Shown here one piece after another: positions 39,901 through 48,467 of a DNA stretch of 64,000 nucleotides. The notes under the pieces were generated by a model. That model saw only the letters and a program-made list of their open reading frames with translations, was not told the origin of the DNA and did not search any database. This stretch comes from JAAXIE01 sp965263155. GTDB taxonomy: Bacteria > Chloroflexota > Dehalococcoidia > Lucifugimonadales > JAAXIE01. How positions within the stretch are numbered: position 1 is the stretch's first letter; every line of letters starts with the position of its first letter. Made by a program: the position numbers and the translations under genes. The stretch is from the NCBI GenBank assembly GCA_965263155.1, contig OZ253586.1:2728001-2792000 (forward strand), given 5' to 3'.

Positions 39901-41973
39901 CTAGCGACGACCGCCGTGCATTATACCCTGTCGTAGGTCGTCCGGTATAGGCTCGTAGCTCTGGAATTCCAGCGTGTGGGTTGCCCTGCCTTGGGTCAGA
40001 GACCGCAAGATAGTAGTGTAGCCGAAAGTCTCGGACAATGGTAGAAGAGCGCGCACCACTTGGGTGTTCTGCTGCCCCTCAATATTGGTGATTTGGCCCC
40101 GCATGGTACCCAAGCCGCCAATCACATCCCCTAGGAATTCTCCGGGCGTGACGACCTCTCCGACCATGATGGGCTCCAGCAGCATGGGCTTTGCCTTGCG
40201 CACGCCATCCCTGATGGCGATGGAGCCGGCCGCCTTGAACGCCAACTCCGAGGAGTCCACCTCGTGATAGCTGCCGTCCACCAATGTGACCTTCACGTCT
40301 ATCACGGGGAAGCCCGCCAAGGGCCCGTTGTTGACGGCCTCCTTGACTCCTGCTTCCACCGCACGGATGTACTCTCGCGGTATCACCCCGCCGGTAATCT
40401 TGTTCTCGAACAAGACACCCTCGCCCCGCTCACGAGGTTCCAAGTCCAGCACCACATGGCCGTACTGTCCATGGCCACCCGTCTGCCGTACGAACCGACC
40501 CTCGGAGCGTACCGGCGCAGTGATAGCCTCGCGGTAGGAGACTCGTGGCTTGCCCACGTTGGCTTCCACGCCGAACTCTCGCTTCATGCGATCCACCAAG
40601 ACGCTCAGATGCAACTCGCCCATCCCGGCAATGAGGGCTTGGCCCGTTTCCTTGTTGTATGAAACCTGGAAGGTGGGGTCTTCTTCCTCCAGCTTGCGCA
40701 GGGCCTCGTCCAGCTTCTCTTGGTCGACTCGGGTGGCAGGCTCGATGGCCACCGACAGGACCGGCTCGGGGAAGGTTGGAGGCTCCAGCACCAAGGGCTT
40801 GCCCACGGCAGCGATAGTGTCCCCGGTGAAGGTGTTCTTCAGACCTATGGCTCCGCAGATGTTGCCTGCCCCGACGCCCTCCACCTCTTCGCGGCGGTTG
40901 GCGTGAACCGTCAGTACTCGCCCTGTGCGTTCCCGCACGTTCTTGGTGGAGTTGACCACGGTGGCCCCAGCCTTCAGGGTCCCAGAGTACACCCTCAGGT
41001 AGACCAACCGCCCCACAAAGGGGTCGGCCATAACTTTGAAGGCCAACGCCGCTAAGGGGCCGTCCTCGTCGGGCTCTAGGTAGACTTCTTCATCCTCGCC
41101 CAGCATGGCCTGCACGGGCGGAACATTGGAAGGGGCTGGCAGGTAGCGTATGACGGCATCCAGCAGCGGGTCGACGCCTATGCCCCTTAAGGCACTGCCA
41201 CAAAGTACAGGTATCAAGCCTCGGGAGAGGGTTGCGCGTCGCAGGGCTTCGGACAAGTCTTCGGTGGTTAGGTCTTCGCCCTCCAAGTACTTGATCATCA
41301 GAGTTTCGTCAGTTTCTACGATCTTCTCGATCATGGAGTCCCGGTACTGAGTGAAGCGTTCCTGCTCTTCGTCGGGCACCGGCCCTTCTTGCGGGGGCGT
41401 GTTTTCTCCGCTCGAGTATACAAAGGCCTTGCAGTTCATCAGGTCGAGGACGCCCCGGAAGGAAGACTCGCTGCCTAGGGGCAGTTGAATGGCGACGGGA
41501 TTGGCCGCAAGGCGGTGCCTCAGGGTATCCATGGTGCGATCCAAGCTAGCGCCGACCCGGTCCATCTTGTTCACGAAGCAGATGCGGGGCACCTCGTACC
41601 TATCAGCCTGACGCCACACCGTCTCCGATTGAGGCTGCACACCGGCTACAGCGTCCAACACAACAACGCCTCCGTCAAGAACACGGAGGCTTCGTTCGAC
41701 TTCGGCTGTGAAGTCAACATGACCTGGAGTATCAATAATATTTATTCGGAAGTCCCGCCAATAAGTGGTAGTCGCCGCCGAGGTGATGGTAATGCCCCGC
41801 TCGCGCTCTTGAGGCATCCAGTCCATGGCTGTGGTGCCTTGATCCACGCCGCCAACACGATGTATGCGCCCGCTAACGAACAACACACGCTCGGTCACCG
41901 AGGTCTTGCCAGCGTCGATGTGGGCTATGAAGCCAATATTACGGATATGGTCTATAGGAAAAGAACCGGGCAT
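39901..41973 (-). CDS. fusA: Elongation factor G
   Basis: EF-G, 690 residues, catalyses translocation. GTPase motifs: AHIDAGKT (G1), ERGITITSAATT (G2), DTPGHVDF (G3), NKMDRVGA (G4) and the SALRGIGV G5-like part; domains II-V follow, ending with the FQSYEPIPDDLRQGI helix. Switch and P-loop neighbours differ slightly from the commonest form (GKTSVTERVLF instead of GKTTTTERILF). The start is ATG 41973. Its place in the rpsL-rpsG-fusA unit marks it as the canonical EF-G. Confidence 0.97.
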   Translation of the reverse strand: MPGSFPIDHIRNIGFIAHIDAGKTSVTERVLFVSGRIHRVGGVDQGTTAMDWMPQERERGITITSAATTTYWRDFRINIIDTPGHVDFTAEVERSLRVLDGGVVVLDAVAGVQPQSETVWRQADRYEVPRICFVNKMDRVGASLDRTMDTLRHRLAANPVAIQLPLGSESSFRGVLDLMNCKAFVYSSGENTPPQEGPVPDEEQERFTQYRDSMIEKIVETDETLMIKYLEGEDLTTEDLSEALRRATLSRGLIPVLCGSALRGIGVDPLLDAVIRYLPAPSNVPPVQAMLGEDEEVYLEPDEDGPLAALAFKVMADPFVGRLVYLRVYSGTLKAGATVVNSTKNVRERTGRVLTVHANRREEVEGVGAGNICGAIGLKNTFTGDTIAAVGKPLVLEPPTFPEPVLSVAIEPATRVDQEKLDEALRKLEEEDPTFQVSYNKETGQALIAGMGELHLSVLVDRMKREFGVEANVGKPRVSYREAITAPVRSEGRFVRQTGGHGQYGHVVLDLEPRERGEGVLFENKITGGVIPREYIRAVEAGVKEAVNNGPLAGFPVIDVKVTLVDGSYHEVDSSELAFKAAGSIAIRDGVRKAKPMLLEPIMVGEVVTPGEFLGDVIGGLGTMRGQITNIEGQQNTQVVRALLPLSETFGYTTILRSLTQGRATHTLEFQSYEPIPDDLRQGIMHGGRR

Positions 41974-42011
41974 AGCAAAAGACTCTCACAAACCTGTCTC
42001 GAATTAGGGCC

Positions 42012-42482
42012 TTACCATCGATAGTGTACGAATGCGCGGTTGGCTTCAGCCATGCGGTGCAAGTCTTCCCTGCGCTTCACAGCTGCGCCTTCGCCTCGGG
42101 AGGCGTCCATTAACTCGAGAGCAAGCCGTCTAATCATTGGCATGCCTTTGCGAGCCCGGGCCGCCCGTATGATCCAGCGGTGGCCCAAGGCTTCGCCCCT
42201 ACCTGGTCGCACCTCAGTGGGTATTTGATACGTTGCTCCGCCCACTCTTCGAGGCTTCACCTCGACCAGTGGGGTAGCGTTCCTCAATGCCTGTTGGAAG
42301 ATTTCCAGAGCGTCACGCCGAGACTCCTCTTGGGCCATATCCAACGCGCCGTAGAAGATGCGCTGCGCCGTGGTCTTCTTGCCGCGCATTATGATCTTGT
42401 TGATGAAGCGGCTAACTTCAATGCTACCGAACCGTGAGTCCGGGGGCACTTCGCGGCGCTCTGCTCTGCGTCTACGAGACAT
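42012..42482 (-). CDS. rpsG: 30S ribosomal protein S7
   Basis: S7, 156 residues: SRRRRAERREVPPDSRFGS opening, RFINKIIMRGKKTTAQRIFYGAL, and RRVGGATYQIPTEVRPGRGEALGHRWIIRAAR. Nucleates the 30S head; usual repressor of the str operon. Confidence 0.98.
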   Translation of the reverse strand: MSRRRRAERREVPPDSRFGSIEVSRFINKIIMRGKKTTAQRIFYGALDMAQEESRRDALEIFQQALRNATPLVEVKPRRVGGATYQIPTEVRPGRGEALGHRWIIRAARARKGMPMIRRLALELMDASRGEGAAVKRREDLHRMAEANRAFVHYRW

Positions 42483-42514
42483 CTCTGCTGCTCAACCGTC
42501 CTGGCCGACCTACG

Positions 42515-42931
42515 CTAGGTGCGCGGCCGTACCGCTCCATACTTGCTGCGTCCTCTGCGACGGGCGCTTACGCCCTCGCAGTCCAGTGCTCCCCGTACTA
42601 CGTGGTAGCGCACACCGGGCAGGTCTTTCACCCTGCCTCCCCGCACAAGCACTACAGAGTGCTCCTGCAAGCTGTGACCTTCGCCACCGATGTATGCAGT
42701 CACCTCAATGCCGTTGGTCAGGCGCACGCGTGCAATCTTGCGCAGCGCCGAGTTGGGCTTCTTCGGGGTCATGGTGCGCACCTGAACACAGACACCACGG
42801 CGCATGGGCGCACCGGGGCCGAACCGGACGCGGTTCGTGAGTGATGTCTGTATCCAGTGCAAGGCCGGCGCCTTGGTCTTCTTGGGCTGGGGCGTACGGC
42901 CCTTTCGGACTAACTGGTTAACCGTGGGCAT
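42515..42931 (-). CDS. rpsL: 30S ribosomal protein S12 with internal insertion
   Basis: S12, 138 residues. It begins MPTVNQLVRKGR and has the decoding loops TPKKPNSALRKIARVRLTNG and GRVKDLPGVRYHVVRGALD. Between APAL and the RGVC strand there are about 14 extra residues (HWIQTSLTNRVRFG) compared with the E. coli type. I recall a similar insertion in Chloroflexota S12, which supports the taxonomic guess. GGAG stands 6 bases before ATG 42931, and a consensus promoter is upstream. Confidence 0.98.
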   Translation of the reverse strand: MPTVNQLVRKGRTPQPKKTKAPALHWIQTSLTNRVRFGPGAPMRRGVCVQVRTMTPKKPNSALRKIARVRLTNGIEVTAYIGGEGHSLQEHSVVLVRGGRVKDLPGVRYHVVRGALDCEGVSARRRGRSKYGAVRPRT

Positions 42932-42966
42932 AAAACTCCTCTCCCCAAGCTGGGGATGCTCGCGCA

Positions 42967-42995
42967 ACTCTACCAAGTACGGCTGAAGGTGTCAA
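42967..42995 (-). promoter_or_regulatory. Sigma-70 promoter of the str-S10-spc-alpha cluster
   Basis: On the minus strand TTGACA (42995-42990), exactly 17 bases, TAGAGT (42972-42967). The transcript would start close to 42960, leaving a roughly 30-base leader before rpsL. I found no equally good promoter inside the cluster, though I did not examine every coding stretch. Confidence 0.75.
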
Positions 42996-43348
42996 CAAGA
43001 TTTCGGCGGACCTATCTGTTGCTTGGTAGTTGTGGCGGAGACCAGCACAGATGCTCCGGATGTCACACCGTTCGTATCTGAGAAAATGTTTTTGTATTTG
43101 TACCCTGTGATGTTTGTGACATGCTCGTACCTGCGCAGCTACGGCCACTGTGTGACATGAGGGGGGGTTCCCGGAGAGGGCGGCGCGGCATGCAACGGCG
43201 GGCCCTTTTTGTAGCTGGGGTTGCAGGGTGTCCGTATCTGCGGCAAATGTTTTCGTAGTTGAAGGCCCTGCAATTCGTGCAACTCCCGTAGCTTAGACAG
43301 CTTTGAATTAGTCGAGTAAAGCCCCTTGGGGACGTGGCTTGAACCGGC
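42996..43348. repeat. Intergenic region with CAGCTACAAA-type repeats
   Basis: About 350 bases upstream of the rpsL promoter without a gene. They contain three copies of a TTTT(T/C)GTA motif (43087, 43205 and 43248). The first is followed by TACCCTGTGATGTTTGTGAC, the third by a GCAATTCGTGCAA stretch. Near 43131 is GCGCAGCTACG, also found at 8849. These match the repeat family at 1.3 and 8.9 kb, partly in inverted orientation. No RNA gene or ORF is evident. Confidence 0.5.
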
Positions 43349-43819
43349 TCAGCAGACAGTTGAATAGGCATCCCCTTCAAAAATGCCGTTGGCACGCTGC
43401 GTGTCCCGGATGTAGCAGATGATCTTCTCCACGTCATCCGATGAGACGTTGGTCACGGGAGGCATATCCCCGAAGACCCAGTGGTGTTGCCTCACTCCCT
43501 GACTGACTGCGTTGCGAATGCTGAAATCCGGGTGGTGGCCGGGATGATAGATTCTGTCGATCAGAGTCGGCCCCTGACCAGTACCGGCAGCATTCATCCC
43601 GTGACAGGCCGAGCAGTTGGCATTGAACAGCTCTGCGCCTGCACGAGCTGTGTCGGACAATGCAGGTCCCGTAGGAGAGACCCTCTCGGTTTCGCTCGAT
43701 TCTTTAGTATCGTACTGCTGAGCACTCTCTCCTCCACATCCAAACATCATCAGCAGGACGAGAGTCAGGACTAGGCTCGATGCGAAGAGTTTCCCTGTTG
43801 AGTATCGGCCTGTGTTCAT
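43349..43819 (-). CDS. Class I cytochrome c, lipoprotein-anchored
   Basis: A 156-residue c-type cytochrome. It has a basic N-terminus, a hydrophobic stretch and a lipobox ending at Cys28 (LMMFGC), so it should be a lipoprotein outside the membrane. The haem motif CSACH is at 69-73; the distal methionine is in FGDMPPV. The C-terminal IICYIRDTQRANG helix is typical of small electron carriers. Its partners are not nearby, and the next gene downstream belongs to the ribosomal cluster. A GAGGGAA stretch precedes ATG 43819. Confidence 0.9.
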   Translation of the reverse strand: MNTGRYSTGKLFASSLVLTLVLLMMFGCGGESAQQYDTKESSETERVSPTGPALSDTARAGAELFNANCSACHGMNAAGTGQGPTLIDRIYHPGHHPDFSIRNAVSQGVRQHHWVFGDMPPVTNVSSDDVEKIICYIRDTQRANGIFEGDAYSTVC

Positions 43820-43974
43820 GGCGGGAATTCCCTCTTGAAAGGGTGCTGCGATCCGGCTGTCTTCCCTGCTTGCGTTTCCATCGTGGGCCTGGGGGCAACC
43901 TAAGGGCTATGCCTATGAGGCGTCGTCGCATTGATTCCTGTCGTTCCCAGTCATATGAAGGGGCTGATAGCAAA

Positions 43975-44008
43975 GGCTGGGGCGACCTTGAGAGGTCGAT
44001 CCCCAGCC
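43975..44008 (-). terminator. Strong hairpin after the small-gene pair
   Basis: GGCTGGGG (43975-43982) pairs with CCCCAGCC (44001-44008) and CGACCT with AGGTCG, with a 2-base bulge and loop TGAG. It starts 10 bases past the stop of the 87-residue ORF on the minus strand. Only a short T run follows. An overlapping hairpin AGCCTG/CAGGCT (44005-44020) would exclude part of it. Confidence 0.6.
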
Positions 44009-44018
44009 TGTATTCAGG

Positions 44019-44282
44019 CTAGATGAGGAAGGTGGGGTTGTCAACGGGAGGATGGCATGGTGGAGGGACCTCCAGACTGCTGAAAAGAGGTAACCAGAAA
44101 TAGGGGCGGCGACCCAAGGGCGCGCCGAAATCCGGGGTGTCACCGCAAAGAAGGCGATGGATAGGATACAGGCCGCCGAAGTGCCTACCTTGCATCTGCT
44201 CAGGGTGTCCAATCTCCTCGTAGGGAGGACGGTCCCGGGCCCATTCTTCGTTGGTGGGGATAGTCTCTGGCAATGAAGGCAT
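44019..44282 (-). CDS. Small hypothetical protein
   Basis: An 87-residue frame with a protein-like sequence in its first two thirds (PTNEEWARDRPPYEEIGHPEQ, GRHFGGLYPIHRLL) and a proline-rich end. I cannot assign it. AAGGGTAG lies before ATG 44282, it begins 10 bases after the stop of the 57-residue ORF, and a strong hairpin follows its stop. That context, more than the sequence, argues for a real gene in a unit with the deacetylase. Confidence 0.45.
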   Translation of the reverse strand: MPSLPETIPTNEEWARDRPPYEEIGHPEQMQGRHFGGLYPIHRLLCGDTPDFGAPLGRRPYFWLPLFSSLEVPPPCHPPVDNPTFLI

Positions 44283-44292
44283 TCGATAGGGT

Positions 44293-44466
44293 CTACCCTT
44301 CCCCCATCGTCAAAACGGCTGTCAGTTGAGCTTGGTCGGCTTCTTCGCACGTCTCCATCTTGGCCAAGGCCCGATATCTGTCGACAACGGATACCAAGCC
44401 GGAGGCTTTCACGCGGGCCTCGCCCTCCCGCAATCGGTCCTTGCGATCGTCGTTGTTATCTCGCAT
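44293..44466 (-). CDS. 57-residue hypothetical protein
   Basis: A short open frame from ATG 44466 with GAGGG about 8 bases upstream. The product is charged and helical (MRDNNDDRKDRLREGEARV, DRYRALAKMETCEEADQAQL) with no domain I know. It lies 45 bases downstream of the polysaccharide deacetylase stop, same strand. Amino-acid composition and the ribosome binding site favour a real gene. Confidence 0.5.
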   Translation of the reverse strand: MRDNNDDRKDRLREGEARVKASGLVSVVDRYRALAKMETCEEADQAQLTAVLTMGEG

Positions 44467-44511
44467 GGTGAATCCCTCTAGCTGTCCAACAAGAAACCTA
44501 GCCTGTTATGG

Positions 44512-45321
44512 CTAGTGGCTTGCCCACAGCGCGGCCATCTCTTGGCCGGTCATGAAGGCTACGTTGGGGAAGGTCTTGATGTGGTGGAGGAGGCGGTCCA
44601 GCATCATGAGGCGACCAGGGCGGCCGATGTACTGGGGGTGCATGGTGAGGATGAAGGCCCGGCCGTAGTGGTATAGCCCTTCGAACTCGGCGGCCCACGA
44701 CGCGTACACTTCGTCGGGGTTCTTCATCGGGCCGAGACGCCCTGCTCCCGGCGCGTGGGCAAAGTGGGGGGCGTCGTCCAAGAGCCAGTGAACGGGGACC
44801 TCCACGATCTTGCCTTGGGAGGTTTCGAGCGTGTATGGGGCGTCGTCTCCCATCATGCTGGAGTCGTAGGAGAAGCCGTAGGAGCTGAGGAGTTCCAGCG
44901 ACACCTCGCTCAGCTCCCAACTGGGCGAGCGATACCCCGGCGGACGCTGTCCGGTGAGTCCTTCCAAGATCTCGATGCCCCGCACCAGCACCTGCTCCTC
45001 TTCTTCGGCGTCCATGGAGGCCGGAGGCTCGTGCATGTAACCGTGGTGCGACACCTCGTGCCCGCGGCGCACGATCTCACGTACTAAGTCGGGGTGGGTT
45101 TCGGCGATGTAGCCGGGGACGTAGAAGCTGCCCTTGATACCGTGGGCGTCAAGCAGATCCAGGATGCGTGGCGTGGCCACGCTTGGACCGTACTCGGCCA
45201 TGGACATCATGCTGGGGTAATGGGCGAAATCAGGGTTGCGTCGAATCAGGGCAGAGACGCCGTCCACGTCGAAGCTGATGAGAACGCCACACTGAGTGCT
45301 GCCGGGCCATATCCCTGCCAT
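44512..45321 (-). CDS. Polysaccharide deacetylase family protein
   Basis: A 269-residue NodB-homology (carbohydrate esterase 4) protein without a signal peptide. Visible motifs: the catalytic-base strand SFDVDGVS, the metal histidines in SHHGYMH, RPPGYRSPSWE and the late HPQYIGRPGR. The lack of export signal and the MSMAEYGPSVATPRILDLLD start resemble the PuuE/allantoinase or PgdA-like cytosolic subgroup, so the substrate may be a small amide rather than peptidoglycan. ATG 45321 has AGGAGGGGG upstream. Two small genes follow. Confidence 0.88.
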   Translation of the reverse strand: MAGIWPGSTQCGVLISFDVDGVSALIRRNPDFAHYPSMMSMAEYGPSVATPRILDLLDAHGIKGSFYVPGYIAETHPDLVREIVRRGHEVSHHGYMHEPPASMDAEEEEQVLVRGIEILEGLTGQRPPGYRSPSWELSEVSLELLSSYGFSYDSSMMGDDAPYTLETSQGKIVEVPVHWLLDDAPHFAHAPGAGRLGPMKNPDEVYASWAAEFEGLYHYGRAFILTMHPQYIGRPGRLMMLDRLLHHIKTFPNVAFMTGQEMAALWASH

Positions 45322-45352
45322 GCCCCCTCCTGATTGACGGGCTGTTGACGGG

Positions 45353-47059
45353 CTACTGGAGAACGCTGAGATGCTCGCGCGTCTGCTGCACTACCTCGTT
45401 GGCGGGCACCATGGTGGCCTCCGACTCCGCCCTGCCCTTCAACTCCACCATGCCAGAGCGCAGGTTGCGGGGGCTCACCAGCAGTCGTACCGGCAGGCCC
45501 AGTAGGTCGGCGTCGTTCAGCTTCACCCCCGCCGACTCGTCGACTCGGTCGTCGAAGAGGGTCTCCACCCCAGCATCCCACAGCGTTTGGTAAAGGGCAT
45601 CGGCGGCGGAGGCCACATCGGGGTCGCTCAGGTTCAGGCCCACGAGATGTACTTGGTAGGGAGCAATAGGCGTTGGGAACATGATCCCCTTGTCGTCATG
45701 ATTCTGCTCGATGGCGGCCGCTAGGAGACGCCCCACACCTATCCCGTAGCAACCCATGAGCATGGGCCGCAACTGGCCTTCTCGGTCTAGGTATTGGGCG
45801 CCCAAGGCCTCGCTGAAGAAGGAGCCCAGCTTGAAGATGTGCCCCACTTCAATGCCCCGGGCTGCCTGCAAGGGCGTGCCACAGTTGGGACAGCCCTGAC
45901 CTGGGTGTGCTAGAGCGATGTCGGTCAGCAGGTCCACGGTGAAGTCACGCGGATAGTTGGCGTTGCGCAGATGGGTGTCGGGCCGGTTGGCTCCGACCAC
46001 GAAGTTAGCCCCTAACTGTATCGAGGGGTCAGCGACCTTTCGCACACCCTCCAGTCCGACAGGTGATGCGGAACCAGCGACCAGCCGTCCTGCGGCGACT
46101 TCCTCATCGGTGGCTAGGGGCACCTCATTCACGCCCAAGGCGTTCTTGAGCTTGACCTCGTTGACCTCCAAGTCTCCCCTGAGCGTGACGACCACCAACT
46201 CTCCATCGGCCGCATAGAATACCGCCTTGAGGGTGCGGCTCTCTGGCACACCGAGGTACTCGGATAAAGCTGCGATGGTCTTGATGCCGGGAGTCGAGAC
46301 TTCCTCCAACGGCTGCGGGGCCTCGTCGGTGGAGGGCGCGATGGTGCTGCGGGCTTTCTCGGCGTTGGCCGCGTACTGGCATTGGGGGCATGTGATGACC
46401 GTGTCCTCGCCGGATGGCGTCACCAGCAGGAACTCGTGGGAATCCTTGCCTCCAATGGCGCCGGAATCGGCCTCGGCCATCAGGGCAGTCAGGCCGCAGC
46501 GGCGGTAGATGTTGCGGTAGGCTTGGGCCATGGCTTGGTAGCTGACCTCCAAGCCGTCCTCGTCTGCGTCGAAGCTGTAGGCGTCTTTCATGTCGAACTC
46601 TCGGACACGTATCAGCCCTGCCCGCGGCCTAGGCTCGTCGCGGAACTTGGTCTGTATCTGGTACAGCATCAAGGGCAAGTCGCGGTAGCTCTGCACGTTG
46701 GCCCGCGCCACATTAGTTATGACCTCTTCATGGGTGGGGGCCATCACCAAGGCCCGCTGTCGCCGGTCGTGCAGGGTGAACAGGTTATCTCCGAAGGCCG
46801 ACCTGCGACCTGTCTGCTCCCACAGCTCCATCGGCTGCAACACGGGTAGCCGCAACTCTTGCCCTCCCGCGGCGTCAACTTCCTCGCGGATGATGTTCTC
46901 CACCTTGCGCAGCGCACGCCATGCCAAGGGCAGATATGAGTAGACGCCTGCCGTGACTTGGGAGATCATTCCTGACTTGAGCATCAGGCGATGGCTTACT
47001 GTCTCCGCCTCGGCGGGGTCGGTGCGCAGGGTCTTGGATACCAGTCTGGTGAGGCGCAA
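45353..47059 (-). CDS. proS: Prolyl-tRNA synthetase, bacterial type
   Basis: ProRS, 568 residues. Class II motifs: motif 2 in FRDEPRPRAGLIRVREFDMKDAYSF and motif 3 in GCYGIGVGRLLAAAIEQNHDDKGI. The bacterial editing INS domain lies between (about 225-400), including the KAVFYAADGELVVVTLRGD region. A C-terminal anticodon-binding domain follows. Start TTG 47059 has GAGG 7 bases upstream. It closes the rpsB-to-proS series, following ispG as in many bacteria. Confidence 0.97.
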   Translation of the reverse strand: MRLTRLVSKTLRTDPAEAETVSHRLMLKSGMISQVTAGVYSYLPLAWRALRKVENIIREEVDAAGGQELRLPVLQPMELWEQTGRRSAFGDNLFTLHDRRQRALVMAPTHEEVITNVARANVQSYRDLPLMLYQIQTKFRDEPRPRAGLIRVREFDMKDAYSFDADEDGLEVSYQAMAQAYRNIYRRCGLTALMAEADSGAIGGKDSHEFLLVTPSGEDTVITCPQCQYAANAEKARSTIAPSTDEAPQPLEEVSTPGIKTIAALSEYLGVPESRTLKAVFYAADGELVVVTLRGDLEVNEVKLKNALGVNEVPLATDEEVAAGRLVAGSASPVGLEGVRKVADPSIQLGANFVVGANRPDTHLRNANYPRDFTVDLLTDIALAHPGQGCPNCGTPLQAARGIEVGHIFKLGSFFSEALGAQYLDREGQLRPMLMGCYGIGVGRLLAAAIEQNHDDKGIMFPTPIAPYQVHLVGLNLSDPDVASAADALYQTLWDAGVETLFDDRVDESAGVKLNDADLLGLPVRLLVSPRNLRSGMVELKGRAESEATMVPANEVVQQTREHLSVLQ

Positions 47060-47113
47060 AGCTACATCCTCATACCCGGTTCAGGTGTCTGCAGTTGTAA
47101 TGAAGGAGCCTCG

Positions 47114-48268
47114 CTAAGAGGTGGAGTCGCCTGTGGCAGCGCCTGCTGCCACTGCCTGCACCTCTTCCATCAGGGCCGAGAGCATATCTTCAGCGCTGAC
47201 CACCCGGGTCTTCTGCCCCTTACGGAATATGACAGCGCGGCCCGCTCCGGCAGCGATGCCCACGTCGGCGTCCTTCGCCTCTCCGGGGCCATTTACCTCG
47301 CAGCCCATCACCGCGACCTTTACCTCGGACTTGATGTCCTTCAGCAGCCCGTCAACGGTGTTGGCCAGCTTGATAACGTCCACATCGGCGCGCCCACAAC
47401 TGGGGCAGGCCACAAGGGTGGTGCCCTTCTGACGCAGGTTCAGGGATTTCAGTATCTCGTAGCCCGCTGCGACCTCTTTCCGTGGGTCAGCGCTCAGAGA
47501 GACGCGGATGGTGTCGCCTATACCCTCATACAGCAGTGTGCCCAAGCCCACGGCGGTTCGTATCGAGCCGGCGCGCTCGGTGCCCGCTTCAGTGATGCCC
47601 AAGTGGAATGGGTATGGCACTAGGCTCGACAGTCTGCGGTAGGCTTCCACTGTCGTCGGCACGTCGAAGGCCTTCATCGAAATCTTGATCAGGTCGAAGT
47701 CCAGCGATTCTAGGATGCCGATTTCCCACAGGCCGGTGGCCACCATGTGGTCCACCAAGCTGTAGTCTCCCTCGCCCTCTTGGCCCTGCTTGGGCAACCG
47801 GTTCACCATGTCCAGATGCCGGGAGAAACCACGGGTCTGGCCGATGCCCCCAACAGGGGGGAGGCTGCCGAAGTTCACGCCGATGCGTATGGGCGTTCCT
47901 CGCTCCTTGGCCGCCGTTACCACCTGCTTGACTTGGTCCGGGTCGCGAATGTTGCCTGGGTTCAGGCGCAGGCAGTCCACCCCGCCAGCAAGGCACTCCA
48001 AGGCGAGCCGATAGTGGAAATGGATGTCGGCTACCAAGGGGATATTGATTTGGGCCTTGATGCGCGGAATCGCCTGCGCCGCTTCCATGTCGGGGACGGC
48101 GGAGCGGACGATGTCACAGCCCGCCTCTTCCAGACCACGTATCTGCGCAACAGTGGCGTCCACATCCCGTGTGTCAGTCTTGGTCATCGATTGCACGGTG
48201 ATGGGCGCACTGCCCCCGACCTGTACCCCTCCTACCACTAGTGGCTTGGTAGGGCGTCTGCTCGCCAT
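47114..48268 (-). CDS. ispG: 4-hydroxy-3-methylbut-2-enyl diphosphate synthase
   Basis: IspG (GcpE), 384 residues, the penultimate step of the MEP isoprenoid pathway. TIM-barrel start VGGSAPITVQSMTKTDTRDVDAT; C-terminal 4Fe-4S ligands in CPSCGRADVDV and MGCEVNGPGEAKDADVGIA. GAGGAG precedes ATG 48268. dxr of the same pathway is about 2.7 kb upstream in the same direction. Confidence 0.97.
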   Translation of the reverse strand: MASRRPTKPLVVGGVQVGGSAPITVQSMTKTDTRDVDATVAQIRGLEEAGCDIVRSAVPDMEAAQAIPRIKAQINIPLVADIHFHYRLALECLAGGVDCLRLNPGNIRDPDQVKQVVTAAKERGTPIRIGVNFGSLPPVGGIGQTRGFSRHLDMVNRLPKQGQEGEGDYSLVDHMVATGLWEIGILESLDFDLIKISMKAFDVPTTVEAYRRLSSLVPYPFHLGITEAGTERAGSIRTAVGLGTLLYEGIGDTIRVSLSADPRKEVAAGYEILKSLNLRQKGTTLVACPSCGRADVDVIKLANTVDGLLKDIKSEVKVAVMGCEVNGPGEAKDADVGIAAGAGRAVIFRKGQKTRVVSAEDMLSALMEEVQAVAAGAATGDSTS

Positions 48269-48467
48269 GTCTAACGCTCCTCTAATCGGGTGGGCTTGTC
48301 CTGTATCGCCTGATACAGGATGGGCACTTGTCGGACAACCTTGTCATGCAACCTGGGCAGCCGATGCATGGTGTTGCCTATTGTACCCTGTCCCACCATA
48401 AGCTCGGCAATGCCGCTTCGGTCAGCCTCCATGGAAACCGCCGTTTCCACGGAGGCCGTCAGGGCCG
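48269..48467 (-). other. Hairpin-rich leader between rseP and ispG
   Basis: A 200-base non-coding gap with two strong inverted repeats. GCCTCC-A-TGGAAAC (48425-48438) pairs with GTTTCCA-C-GGAGGC (48443-48456), with one mismatch and a 4-base loop. CCTGTATC (48300-48307) pairs perfectly with GATACAGG (48312-48319) with loop GCCT, 31 bases before ispG. Neither is followed by a T run. A 53-residue frame crosses the region but shows nothing recognisable. Confidence 0.5.

Noticed and set aside
43913..44350. 145-residue minus-strand ORF overlapping the small genes
   Set aside because: It runs through the strong terminator hairpin and in another frame than the better supported small genes.
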